Origin: QPIN01 sp965224575 | GTDB lineage: Bacteria > Pseudomonadota > Gammaproteobacteria > Methylococcales > Methylomonadaceae | Length of the DNA: 64,000 bases | Direction of reading: 5' to 3' | NCBI GenBank assembly: GCA_965224575.1 | Contig: CBDCZQ010000001.1 | Coordinates: 319,382 to 383,381, forward strand | Shown: positions 15,952 through 27,161 of the stretch, in pieces | Layout: every line of letters begins with the position of its first letter | Position numbering within the stretch: position 1 is the first letter of the stretch | Notes under the pieces: generated by a model | Told to the model about the DNA's origin: nothing | The model's input: only the letters and a program-made list of their open reading frames with translations | The model's database searches: none | Program-made: the position numbers and the translations under genes

Positions 15952-16931
15952 TTAATGTGGAACACCATCATGTGAAATGATTCGTTCCGCATCTCTGTCA
16001 TAACTGTCAGCTACATCCCGTAAGGTCGTGGCTAATCGCTGGCATCCAGTATCCTCAATCTCATTTGCACGTTGTCGATACTTTGCAGCTAGTTCTAGCT
16101 CTGGTTTGCCTTCTGGGTCAACTGTGTAGACTCCCCGTGAATTGCGAATCCCTGTGCTATATCCATCTCGTAAACTAGTTCGCTCTCGATCATTCATGGC
16201 TTTTGCTATCACAGGGTGAATCCATAATCCGTCTGACCCTTCTGGGGCATTAACAAGTACATTCCCCAGTTGAATCATTGCAACATCATAATGTCCCGAA
16301 GCTTTAACAATTTCTTCTACACCTTTTAACCACGCTGTGAACGCATCAGGTTCAAACTCAGCATCCATTCGTGCACCTGGCACAATACTCCATGTAGAAA
16401 GTAAGTGATATGCGTTAGTAGCAATGTTACGGCGCTGCTCGGAAGGTTCTTCTTCTGCCTCAGAACCCTTGGCGCGATATATCATTTGGATAAGTTCACA
16501 GAAAAAGACAGGATCTGATGCCAGTCTGTTTTCCAAAGTTAGAGGAGAACCATCGCTCGCTGAAAATCAGGGAAACGGAGCGATAGCGAAGTGATGATTT
16601 TTAGTCCGCAGTAGGCAACAGGGAAATTTGCAGATTCGACGTGTGCGATAGCACGCGAGAGAAGCAAAAATTTTTTCCCGATAAGCCGTCAAGTCAGTGA
16701 GGTAAGTTTTAACGGAGCGGCTTTTGTGCGGAGTTGAAACTGGACGCAGGACGTACTGTGGCACTCGATTAAGTCGCCCGAGCGGAATGAATCTTTGGAC
16801 ATGGATGTCCCAAGGTGATATATAGCGAGGATGGCGCGCCAGATAATGATCAAGCAAAGTCACATAAGCCCATTCAACATGAAACAGCCTATCTTGATCA
16901 GTGGCAGCATTCTCAGTATTTTCCAATTAAC
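15952..16931 (-). pseudogene. C-terminal fragment of a large helical protein, split by a 283-bp element
   Basis: Two parts in one original frame: 16843-16926 (ENTENAATDQDRLFHVEWAYVTLLDHY) and 15952-16559 (ASDGSPLTLENRLASDPVFFCELIQMIYRAKG to the stop after HDGVPH). They are separated by the 283-bp repeat at 16560-16842. The pattern HVEWAYVTLLDH...LASDPVFFCELIQMIY...GLWIHPVIAKAMN...SRGVYTVDPEG...ELAAKYRQRANE is that of the C-terminus of large helical-repeat proteins often found near restriction and other defence genes. It is probably continuous with the fragment at 18300-19652, cut by an IS. Confidence 0.7.
16560..16842. mobile_element. 283-bp repeat element, copy 1
   Basis: One of three apparently identical 283-bp sequences (others at 26716-26998 and 32808-33090). 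It starts with the palindrome CTGAAAATCAG and ends with TGGCGCGCCA(G). All three have CG immediately before. Here it interrupts a protein-coding gene, so it is mobile or was. I see no target duplication or long terminal inverted repeats, which fits IS200/IS605- or IS91-type derivatives better than DDE elements. An open frame runs through it, but extends differently in each copy and is not taken as a gene. Confidence 0.8.
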
Positions 16932-18305
16932 AAATGAGTCTGAACAGTCCATTTAATTCAGATCTAAAAATCAGGCTTTTTTCTGTTCATTAATTTGTTT
17001 AAAAAGTTGCTTTTTAGCAAGGTTCATTTGGTCAGTAAATTTATTATCGCTCATCTCATAAGCATCTTTATCTAATTGCTCAAAGGATAGAGATTCTTTT
17101 AGATAGTTTTTAGTCTGTTCCAGCGATTTTAGCTTTTCATAAGGCGTCATCATCTTATCATAGCGATATTTCTTCCTTTGTTTTCCTTTTTCATCCGTAA
17201 CAATGGTTGGGAAATAGCAAGGACGGTGGTAATTGAGAAAAGGGTTGAGATATTCTCTATTAAATACATTAAGTTCATCTACCCAATGCTGTTCTATATG
17301 GCTATAGCCAAAGGTTTTACGGACGACTGAAGCATTTTTACTTTCTGCCAATGCATTATCATTGCTCTGCCTTGAGCGAGATTTAGTCAGTTCAATATGT
17401 AGTTTATTTAGCAGTTTAGCCACTTGATGATTAATATATTCCGAGCCATTATCCGCATGAAATCCGCTGATGTCGAAAGGAAAAGTTTCAAGCATTTCTG
17501 TTAAGACAGGGATCAAAAACTGTTCACTGATTCGGCTACAAGACAGCACCACTTCATATTGAGTGACTTCATCCACCGCATTGATATGATAAACCCCCTT
17601 CACTCCATCTTGATCACCTTGATGAACAGTGTCTACCCGAATATAGCCAGGTTTCCCTCCGCATTGGGTTGACGTCTTTCACCAATAGCCACCTGTCTAG
17701 ACTTGGTTTTCTCAAACGTTCTTCGCTGTTTTTGATAGCCTGTAGAGCCGCGAATATTGTAGAGATGAGACACTGAAATGTGAGCAATATTTTCATATTC
17801 TGTTTCATCAAAGACTGAAAAGGCACGTTCACAAAGTTTTTTAATGACTGCACCACTTGGCGTATCATACCGTTCGTCCATTTTTGCCAATAAAGCAATA
17901 TCTGTTGCTGTGTATTTTTGTTTAAACCCTGCTGGCTTATGAGGAGTACGTTGTTGTATAACACCTGCTCTCAGGTATTGATGGATGAGACGGGTTAGTT
18001 GTTGGCGAGAATAGGCGGTTACTTGCAGCAAAAAGCGTATCACAATGCCTTTTTGTCGTTTAGTTAACCTCTGTAGTGGAACTGTTTTAGTACCGACTGG
18101 ATAAAACCATAGCGTGCTGTTTTATTACCAGGCACACTAAATACAATGGTTTGTGATCCGTCTAAAAAAGTTTGTAACTCTTCGGTGTTTTTTAAGGCTT
18201 TAAGATTCATGATAGCTTTCATTGCTCCATCATGAACAGATTGTCTGATTTTGTCAGCTTAGACTCATTTTATACTGGAATGCGAGGGTAGTTTCAGACT
18301 CATTT
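16932..18305 (-). mobile_element. Insertion sequence with rve-type transposase, decayed
   Basis: 1374 bp bounded by AAATGAGTCTGAA (left) and its complement TTCAGACTCATTT (right). A partial second copy, AGACTCATTTTATACTGG, lies just inside the right end. It carries a transposase pseudogene. It splits the large helical-protein gene: one fragment ends at 18300, using the IS end as its stop (AAA TGA), and the other starts at 16931. No target duplication seen. Confidence 0.75.
16971..18210 (-). pseudogene. Integrase-core (DDE, rve) transposase with two frameshifts
   Basis: ATG at 18210 gives MNLKALKNTEELQTFLDGSQTIVFSVPGNKTARYGFIQSVLKQFHY. A shift near 18070 leads into the frame with LTKRQKGIVIRFLLQVTAYSRQQLTRLIHQYLRAGVIQQRT (helix-turn-helix). 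A second shift near 17655 leads into VDTVHQGDQDGVKGVYHINAVDEVTQYEVV...GFHADNGSEYINHQVAKLLNKL...SRSRQSNDNALAESKN. The DDE residues are visible (VDTVH, HADNGSE, NALAESKN). About 410 codons in all. Inactive as read. Confidence 0.85.
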
Positions 18306-19652
18306 CGTATTGGAGAAGGCTTTCTCTTGTAGAGCCTTGATAATTTCAGTAACCTGATAGCTGTCAATTTCGCTAGGAGACTCTTCAGATTTGACTAGTG
18401 CCAACAAAGCATCACATGCTAAGTCTGGGTTAATCTCTTTATTCTTAAATAAGTCTCGCCCAAAATCCTCAATCGCAGCGTTCGGACGACCAAATTCGAG
18501 TAATTTGACGAGGGCATATTCAGCATCCCCGTCTGTCCGATAGGTGTTGGCACTGGTATTCTGCCAATATTCACCTTCATTTTCACCAAGTAACTGAGTG
18601 GCTCTATCCCATGCGTTTTTCTCAAATGGCAAGGCACACAACAGTAATGCTATCTGTTTTGGCTCCCAATCTGTCTTGTCAATATCATCAAACCACTGCC
18701 AATCATCCATATGCCTCCGGCGCCAAGCATAAGCAGCCACAAACGACCAGAGCTTTTGATCTGATATATCCAATAAACTTGGCAGAACTTCTGCATCAAA
18801 GTCGTACTGATCCAAATCCGCCAGAACTTCACCAACAAGATGAGAATTGGAAACCATCGAAGCAAATTCTAGAACTTTAGGGAGCCTTCCTTCGGCTACG
18901 ATATTCTCTACAGCGGTTTTCCGCATCTCGAATAGTTTTTCTTTCTTTTCCTCCCAATCTCCATCACCCTTATAGAGGTGTCTATCAGCTTCTGAAAAAA
19001 GCCGTTTATTCAAGAGGCTCGGGCTATTGGGCGCTAGTTGTTCCGCTATTTTCTCCATTGGGAGAAGGGACTCATCCTTTAGAGACCACTCAGACTCTGG
19101 AAAACGTCTATGATGAGCAATAAATTTGCATAGCGCATTCCAGATAAGCATTCGTTCCTCTTCTGGGAGTTTTAAACAATGCTCAGATGTTAGCTTATCT
19201 CTCAATGCCTCAGAGGCAGGTGATGGCAAGTGGTCATAGTTACCAGCCAAAGATGCCAGCTTATCTACATCAAAGTCTGCTTGCTCAACAATCAATTCAG
19301 CACAAAATCGTGATTGTTCCCAATATTCACCTTTTGTGACACCTTTTTCCCACTTATCTGGAATCGTTTCCCTCCAGATCGGCTTATGTGTCCCAGAAGT
19401 CGTTGAGTGCTGATTGGGCAGCAAACTTTTAAGCAACTTCCAGCCAACCTCTGGCTGCTCTGCACAAATAGTTTTAAGTGCTGCTTGTCGCTTCTGAACA
19501 GAAGCCAATGTATGGGGAAGCCAGGGAAGAAAAATATCTCTCAGAGAATTGCCTGGCCTATTTGTCCAGTTTCCACAAAGCAACTCTTTAACAGAAAATT
19601 TATTGTCTTTGCAGATGGCTTTAGCATCGTGATAGTACTTCAGAGAAACCAA
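18300..19652 (-). pseudogene. Fragment of a large helical protein, possibly of a defence system
   Basis: 450 codons, opening with a TTG start, so the 5' end is probably lost at the junction near 19653. The frame ends SNTK using the inverted repeat of the IS as its stop. All-helical, rich in Trp and acidic residues: GNSLRDIFLPWLPHTLASVQKRQ, VGWKLLKSLLPNQHSTTSGTHKPIWRETIPDKWEKGVTKGEYWEQ, PEEERMLIWNALCKFIAHHRRFPESEW. I know this sequence type from the C-terminal part of very large (over 1000 residue) hypothetical proteins near restriction/defence genes. No catalytic domain survives here. Confidence 0.6.
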
Positions 19653-19692
19653 TCAAGTTAGCATCCCCTTATAAAGCAATAATTGAATTTTG

Positions 19693-22600
19693 CTACTCTG
19701 TCTTCGGAATAATTAACTTCGCCTCAATTGAATTTCCGTTATTATTGACAAAAATCAAATCCGCTTTACCATTACCATCAAGATCACCCACTCGAACAGG
19801 CACATGATAAAAAATACTGCCCAGATGATTAAGTACTTCCCAGCCATTTAAGGTTTTATCAGCAAGACCATGGGAAACGTACCAACTACCTCCTTGGTAG
19901 ACGGTCGGAGAAATAATGTCATCTCTATTATCATTGTTGAAATCACCCACTTTAAAATTAGACGCATTCAAAACTGAGCTTCCCACTTTCTTAAAAGGAA
20001 GATGGCTCCATCGTTGTAACCCTTTTTGTCCATAGGAGATAAGCCAGCTATCATCGGTTTGATCATGGTATTTTGCCCAGTAATGTACATCAGTAGTTCC
20101 ATCGCCATCAAAATCACCTAAAATAACTCTGTTTAGGTTGGTAAATCCGATTCGGTTATCTCTCTGTTTGGATTGTATTGGAGACCAAGAACCATGTTGC
20201 CCCTGCCCATCATTACCAAAGGACACTAGCCATTCACCTCTTTTATTCTAAAAATATCAGTAACACCATTGCCATCAAAGTCACCAAAATGAATATTAGG
20301 TACATCATTCACAGAGGCTCCAATATTTTTCCATGTAGAGGGAGATTTTCTTGAGTCTACATCATGAAAACGAGCCATCCATTGATTTTGATCATCCCGA
20401 TAAAAGAGATCGGTTGTTCCGTTGCCATCAAAATCGCCGGAGCCAAGATATTTAATATCTAAGTCAAAGCGACCAAAAGGACTCCAACCACTTTTTCCTG
20501 ACCAAGAAACATAAAGAAATGATTGTGACTTAGCCAAAATATCGTCATCACCATCACCACCATCGAAATCCCCTATCAATATATCTTTCGGAGTAAGAGT
20601 GCCAAGTGCAGGGCTATTTGTGACAATTTCAGTGGAACCGTCAAAAGATATAAAGATATTTTTATAACGATCATTCTTTTCTTTTAGGATATAGGGAAAA
20701 TAGGCGACGCCTCCATCTTCCATAAACGGCTGAGTAAGCCCGTCTATCCAAAATGCAGTTTCAGCACATTCTTCAAACACCCTTTTATCCCCTAATGAAA
20801 GTTGTATCCATCCGGTAATGCTACCATTTCTCTTCCAGTGACCCATATATGGTACATAGGGGGAGGAACCATCCATATGTGCATTAAAGAAGATATCTTT
20901 GATTTCACCTGGATAGTTATTATTAATATCTCTTTCGATATTAAACAGAAAAGTATTTGCAATTTTCTTTATATCTTCGAGGGTGACCTCAATGAAGTTG
21001 TTGCTGTCACTTTTGGCCAGTAAATTATTCAAGAACCCCTGATTTTCATATAGTTTTAAAATATATTCTATTGTAACCGAGGCGTGCGAAACATCATCAG
21101 TAACATATTTATTGTCATTTTTGTACCACCAGTTATCCGGATACCTAGGCCAGATAATAGTGTCGTCAGCCCCGTACTTCCAGTCATTATTTTTGAAATA
21201 AGTTTGATGATCGGCTAAGATCTTTGGAGCCAATTTTCTGTAGTCAGTACCATCCAGGACAGAAGAGTAAGATGAGGCCTGATAATAATCACTATGGATA
21301 ACTTTAGTGAGCTCTATAAGAGCTCTGAGCATTAGATGAGCTATATTGTATGGTTCTGGCTTACCAGCTTCCTTTGGTGACCATGGTGCTACCTCTTCAG
21401 GAATCACATAGTAACTTTTTTCTAAATTAGTGTTAAATTCGTGGATAGCCTCCATCGCACCCTGCGCAAGCTCCAACGCTCCAGCGCCATATTTTTTTCG
21501 TAAATCAGGATCTTCTATAACAATTCGGGAATACCACAATATTAGTTCGCTATACATAGCGGTTTCATGTATTTGTGCCGCAAACCTTCCTGAAATCACA
21601 TCCCGATACCAATGCCCGTCCTTAAAATATACTTTGTACAGCTCGCTTTTCTTAACGATGAAGAGCTGGTGGTCGAGTGCTACCATTGCCTTGGCACCAT
21701 TCCACTCGACTTTGTCGCCGTCCTTGTTCGAAAGCACACTCCAGTGCCCGTTTTCGGGGGCTACTTTGTGTAGCCTGCTATTCTGGACGATAAAAAGATG
21801 CTCGTCGAGTGCCGTCATCGCCTCGGTACCATCCCACACGTCTTCATTTCCACTCTGATCGGAAAGCACACTCCAGTGCCCATTATCGGGATTTACCTTG
21901 TGCAACCTGCTATTCTGGACGATAAAAAGATATTCGTCGTATGCCGTCATCGCCTTGGTACCATCCCACATGGCTTCATTTCCATTCTGATCCAAAAGCA
22001 CTCTCCAGTGCCCGCTCCTGGGGTTTACTTCGTGCAACCTGCTATTCTGGACGATAAAAAGATGCTCGCCGAGCGTCGTCATTGCCTCGGTACCATCCCA
22101 CACGGCTTCATTTCCATTCTGATCCGAAAGCACATTCCAGTTCCCGTTTTCGTGATTTACCTTGTGTAACCTGCTGTTTTGGACGATGAAGAGCTGGCCG
22201 CCTAGCACTGTCATCGCCTCGGTACCATCCCACATGGCTTCATTGCCGTTCTGGCTCGAAAACACCTCCCATTGCCCTTTCTTGGATTCTACTTCGTGAA
22301 GCCTGCTGTTTTGGACAATGAACAACTGGTTGCCTAGTGCTGTCATCGCCTCGGTACCATCCCAGACAGCATTGCCATAAGACTTCTCATAAGCGACCCA
22401 AGCCTTAACAACTTTAGGATTCGTAACGGATCCGCGTAATTGATCACCTAGGGGCGAATCAAGGTTATCAGATCGCATATCACTGATAAGCTTTACAATC
22501 TTTCTAAATGCATCGAAATATCTAGGGTCTAAAGTTGCTTCGTACATCTTAGCAAGACCAGCCACATAAGCGTGAAGAGACCAGCTTTGTTGATTACCAT

Positions 22601-22862
22601 CTATAAAGTCTTGTTTTGCATTGTTAAATACAGTGGGAAAACATATTCCTCCTTTTTTATGCTGAGTCTCAGCGTTAGCGCATTTAAAAGTATGCTCATC
22701 ATACTTAAAATAGTGATTATCATACTGAATATCCTCATTTGTTAAAAGTTCATCAGCTGTTAAGAAAAGGTTGTCTGCAGTTACCTTGCTTGGAGCTGAA
22801 AAAATTAGGCATAATAAAATTAACACCTCAATAACGAAATGGGGATATTTAGTCTTTATCAT
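19693..22862 (-). pseudogene. Secreted FG-GAP/VCBS protein with internal 41-residue repeats, frameshifted
   Basis: Signal peptide MIKTKYPHFVIEVLILLCLIFSAPSKVTA. Residues about 165-400 hold six repeats of about 41 residues with core AVWDGTEAMTALGNQLFIVQNSRLHEV, a beta-propeller-like unit. An enzyme-like helical middle (about 400-740, Trp-rich) and FG-GAP calcium-binding repeats (GDFDGNGTTDLFYRDD, FGDFDGNGVTDIFRI) follow. The frame stops after KEVNG at 20226, but a one-base shift at AAAAGAGG restores GEWLVSFGNDGQGQH and continues with GDFDGDGTTDVHYW and GDLDGNGKADLIFVNNNGNS to 19693. Intact length about 1055. Extracellular or surface protein, role unknown. Confidence 0.8.
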
Positions 22863-23093
22863 AATTTTACCTCCAGTAAATTATCCAAAATCTCTTAGAT
22901 CATCTTTCTATTAAACCTATCGGTTTCTTAATTCATAATTTTTACTGACAATGTTGTGGCTCTTATCTAACTACTAATCTCAGTTAGGAGGTTACCAAAA
23001 GCTACAATACTTTAAGCAAATGCCCTATTCGAAAATTATGTACACCACTGTATTCTAGATGTTGCCATTTAATTAAATCACCTTTCCTTTAAA
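22863..23093. other. Intergenic gap without recognised feature
   Basis: 231 bp between two minus-strand secreted-protein genes. It should hold the RBS (ACTGGAGGTAAAATTATG, at the right of the start at 22862) and perhaps a promoter for the 878-codon frame. No attC, terminator or repeat seen. Confidence 0.4.
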
Positions 23094-25015
23094 TTACCAT
23101 CCCTGATGGGATATAGCATCGGCTTTGCCATCACCATTCACATCAGCCAAAACCAAATCTTTTAATTTAATACTCGATCTGTTAAGTGGTTGCCAGCTCG
23201 ATTTACCCCCAAAAGATACATACCATCGTTTGCCGTTAGCACGGAAAATATCTGTTTTTCCATCACCATCGAAATCTCCAAAAGCTAGCTCCTTTAATGG
23301 AACTTTAGAGGTTCCTAATTTCTGCCACTTTCCTGTACCACCATAGGCTACTCGCCATTGCTCTTTGTGAATATTAAATACATCAGTTTTTCCGTCACCA
23401 TTAAAATCTCCAAACGCCAAGTTTGGTAATTTTATTTTTGATCCATCTAATTTTACCCAATTAGAATTTCCACTATACGAAACTTCCCATTTGCCATGTG
23501 TTCTAAAAATATCAGTTTTTCCATCGCCGTTAAAATCGCCGAAAGTTAACTTTTGAATCGGTGTTCTTGAGCTACCTATTTTCTGCCACTTACTACTACC
23601 ACTAAAGGATACATTCCATTGACCACCAGAAAAAACTGTAAATACGTCTGTTTTTCCGTCACCATTAAAATCTGCAAACCTTATATTATTTAGAGTGACA
23701 TTAGACACATTCCATTTTTTCCAGTTTTCACGCCCGGATAGGGAAACTTGCCATAGACCGCCAGTTGTTCTAAATGCGTCCTGCTTACCGTCACCATTAA
23801 AATCTCCCCATCCAACGTGTTTTGGATGGCTCGGTTCGAATTTTCGAAACCGCCAAAATGTTTCCCCAGAAAAGGATACAAACCATCGTTTTGGATAGCT
23901 GACGTTGAACTTGTTATCGTAAGCAACCATATTTTTATAAAAATCACATTGGTGCATTTCATTTTTTGAGCACTTCTTTTGAATTATTGCAGAAGACTCA
24001 TTTCTGTGTGGAAATTCATTGTTAATAATGCTTGCCTTGATAAGGGGAATACCTCTTATTGCTACACCATAATGATTTTTTTGAGTTAATATATTGTGCT
24101 CTATTTCAAAATAGGAACCAGCGTTATAGTCTTCCCGAGAAGACCTATCTCCGCCCCCATGAACATCAAAATTATGTCCAACAGCACCGCCTAAAACCAA
24201 ATTATAACGTGCAAGATATTCAGTATCGTCAGTGATCGAACCGCTACTTGCAATATCATGGCGGTTATGGTCAAAGAGATTCCTTTCAATAATTACGTTC
24301 TGGCTGGTATCCGCCACCACGCCATACCCCAACGCATAGTGACCGCAGTTATTCGATCTTTCGATACGCAAATGATGATGAAAGTGATTATGGTGAATTT
24401 TAATGTTTTTGGAACCTAGCACTTCTACTCCTGCTGTTGGCCAAGCATAAATCTCATTATTATCGACTTCCACATTTTGTGTGTCTGAAATTAAAATCCC
24501 TTGTGCATCGTTGTAACACATACCAGGGCCATCTATAACGATTGATGGACCTTCCAATCGAAGTCCCGTTACACGCGCCCCAGTCTTTAGTTGTAATAGT
24601 TTATTTTTTTCTTTTGTTGAAGTATAAAGTAGAGCTCCAAGTGAACCATTATTTCCTCTGCCCGATGCTAAGGTAACATTTTCTTTGATTGGTAAATCCC
24701 AGATTTCTGAAAGATTAATCCTCGCGGAATCATCTACATAAATAACATCAAAGGACTGTGCCCCATTTAATGCTTTAATTAACCCCTTTTTGTCAAAAAC
24801 TATTGTTGTCGCATCACGCCGGTAAATTTTGTTGGGGTATAATTCACCGCCACCAATTTTTTCAATTTCGAAATTACTTTGTTTTGCCAGTTCTTGTGAA
24901 TAGGCAAGGGGAGTATGCACCAAAAGCAACATAGTCAATATTCCAAAATATTTAATATCTGATTTCCTGATTTCCTGATTTCCTGATTTCCTGATTTCCT
25001 AATTTCCGATAGCAT
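23094..25015 (-). CDS. Secreted parallel beta-helix/FG-GAP protein, probably phase-variable (now out of frame)
   Basis: The continuous frame (23094 to about 24938) encodes over 600 residues. It has a beta-helix region (residues about 100-290: QNVEVDNNEIYAWPTAGVEVLGSKNIKIHHNHFHHH, VIIERNLFDHNRHDIASSGS) and seven FG-GAP repeats of type FGDFNGDGKTDIF. From 24938 the signal peptide is clipped. Its charged start lies upstream, across an 8-bp tandem repeat (24960-24999). The ATG at 25015 has AGAGG upstream. With five repeat units the distance to the stop is 1922 bp, two bases over a multiple of three; losing one unit joins M-L-S-E-I-R-K to DIKYFGILTMLLLVHTPLAYSQ. As read it is OFF, or started from internal TTG/ATG codons. 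Confidence 0.78.
24960..24999. repeat. 8-bp tandem repeat, five units, in the 5' coding region
   Basis: Four perfect TGATTTCC units and one variant TAATTTCC (+ strand). On the minus strand it lies between the likely ATG at 25015 and the signal peptide core of the beta-helix gene. Eight is not a multiple of three, so each gain or loss of a unit shifts the frame. This is the classic layout of a contingency locus. Confidence 0.85.
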
Positions 25016-25052
25016 CGTTGATACCTCTTTGCAGTTTTTTAGAATGCTGAAC

Positions 25053-26556
25053 TTATAACCTATTCCAATATTGCGACTCTTTGTTATCGTAACATGTGAA
25101 TATTTGTATAGAACTACCGCTATTAGCAACATCAACACATTTAGTTTTTTCTAATGCAGTTTTAATTTGCATCGACTCTGATAGATGAAATGATTGTGCT
25201 CCTAATCCTCCATTACAAGGCCAAATATGGAGCGGTGTTCCATCTGACGTTCGGCTCCACTGAACATCTAAACATAAATCAGGATAATTAATGAGTCGCA
25301 TCTCTCCTTGAATATTTTCTGAAGACCACATTTGCAAAGGATCATTTTTGTTGCAAACTGATAACTGAAGAAGACTTCCCTTCGATCCTTCAAAAGCACT
25401 TAAACATCTATTATTACTTGACGAAATTAAATTTATACTTGGTTTTTTCCAAAATTGTGATGGTGTATCATTACAATCGTAAACTTGTATTGGTGTTCTA
25501 TCAGCTGTTTTTCCACCAGCTACTTCAACACATAGTTTTTTCTTCAATGAGCTTCTAAACTCCCCCTTAAAGGTTAATTCAAATTTTTGTGCATTACCTT
25601 CATTGCAAGGCCAAATATGAAGCGATGTACCATTTGATGAGCGCCCCCATTGAGCATCTAGGCAATTATTTGAATTGGGGGTCTTAATCTCATTTTTATT
25701 AGTCAAATCCCACTGTTGTCTAGATTCATTTGGTCTGCATGTTGAAAGAACCACTAAACTCCCTTGTGTATCTCCAGCAGCGGTCATGCACTTTCCGCCT
25801 AAGCCGACTAATAAATCGCTTGTAATATGCTTTTCTCTGCGGATTTTAGAAAAACGATCATCAAATGCATATGCGGGTTTTTCTATTGCACTATCTTTAT
25901 TCTTAAAACCATCTAGCGCAATATGGCTGCAAATTTACTTAACCCATAATTTTTATATTGGCGAACATGAAACATCTCATGTGCCCATAAAGCGGGATCT
26001 TTACTTCCCTTGCCTTCAGCCCTTTTAAATACGATGATATTCATAAGAGTTATTGCTGAAGCGCCACTTTTCAATGCAATACCTTGTGTTGCTCCATTAA
26101 AAATGCTGCTGCCAACTGCATAACGAACACTATTGAGCAGACGTTTACCAAAATACATCGAAAGCTCTGCTTTAATTTCTTCTGGGATAGGATACACACC
26201 CTTTTTAAGAGCGGAGTTTCTCCCATCAGCAATTGCCATTGCAACGGGCATTCCCAGTACTCCACTTACTGGATCCTTTAAGGTTTCTACTATTTCATCT
26301 GGGTTCTTAAATAAATATTCAACATACGACATTGGGGTGGGAATGGAGGGGGCGATAATTTTAATCGGATTTATTGCTGTCCCTAGAGGGTCATGCCAAA
26401 CCATTTTTGCACGCTTTTTTGTTCCCCCATATATTTTTGCCCAAGTTTGATCGCACAATGATGTGGGTGATATATTTTACAATGAGCATATAAAGTACCT
26501 GAAGATATTGTAAAATAAATAAAAAATAATACTAAAAAGATTAGTTTTCTTTTCAT
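25053..26556 (-). pseudogene. Secreted metallopeptidase-like domain fused to ricin-type lectin, two frameshifts
   Basis: ATG at 26556 with AGGAG upstream gives signal peptide MKRKLIFLVLFFIYFTISSGTLYA. A shift near 26455 leads into WAKIYGGTKKRAKMVWHDPLG...DPALWAHEMFHVRQYKNYG, where HEMFH is an HExxH zinc site as in DUF4157-like peptidases. A second shift near 25905 leads into LDGFKNKDSAIEKPAYAFDDRF and then two ricin B-type beta-trefoil lectin domains with repeated LDAQW/LDVQW, LHIWPCN and QxW motifs (QQWDL, QFWKK, QMWSS, QYWNRL). Intact length about 500. It resembles a secreted toxin-like protein. Shifts may be mutations or sequencing errors. Confidence 0.78.
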
Positions 26557-26715
26557 GATTGGCTCCTATCTATAAAATTAATTGTCACGACTTAAACTAT
26601 CAGGAACATGATTGTTTTCCAAGGTAAAAAGCCACTAAAAAAGTGTGGAAAATTACCGTGTCTTTTCCAGTTTTTCCTAGTTTCCAAGTGTGCTTTGAAA
26701 AAGCAATGTCCTACG
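26557..26715. other. Short intergenic stretch with a repeat-family tail
   Basis: Contains the upstream region of the lectin gene. At about 26660-26715, a fragment resembling the repeat family (TTCCAAGTGTGCTTTGAAAAAGCAATGTCCTACG in part) is cut by the 283-bp element. Confidence 0.45.
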
Positions 26716-26998
26716 CTGAAAATCAGGGAAACGGAGCGATAGCGAAGTGATGATTTTTAGTCCGCAGTAGGCAACAGGGAAATTTGCAGATTCGACGTGT
26801 GCGATAGCACGCGAGAGAAGCAAAAATTTTTTCCCGATAAGCCGTCAAGTCAGTGAGGTAAGTTTTAACGGAGCGGCTTTTGTGCGGAGTTGAAACTGGA
26901 CGCAGGACGTACTGTGGCACTCGATTAAGTCGCCCGAGCGGAATGAATCTTTGGACATGGATGTCCCAAGGTGATATATAGCGAGGATGGCGCGCCAG
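26716..26998. mobile_element. 283-bp repeat element, copy 2
   Basis: Apparently identical to the copies at 16560-16842 and 32808-33090. Flanks are ACG on the left and TTTTTC on the right. It sits in a scrap of the cassette repeat family. Confidence 0.8.
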
Positions 26999-27161
26999 TT
27001 TTTCTATGGCTCTGAGACTTGAGGCTATTGCCTTCAAAAAGCTTAAGGTTATTTTAAAATAAAAGGCAACGGTAATTATTAACAGATTAATCAGTTTGAG
27101 CCTAGTACTATTCTTACTTGAGCTACCCGAGGAATCAACTTTTCTAGTAAAGGAGAAAATC

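Noticed and set aside
24960..24999. CRISPR-like array
   Set aside because: Units are 8 bp without spacers; a simple sequence repeat. No CRISPR array or cas gene was seen anywhere in the window.
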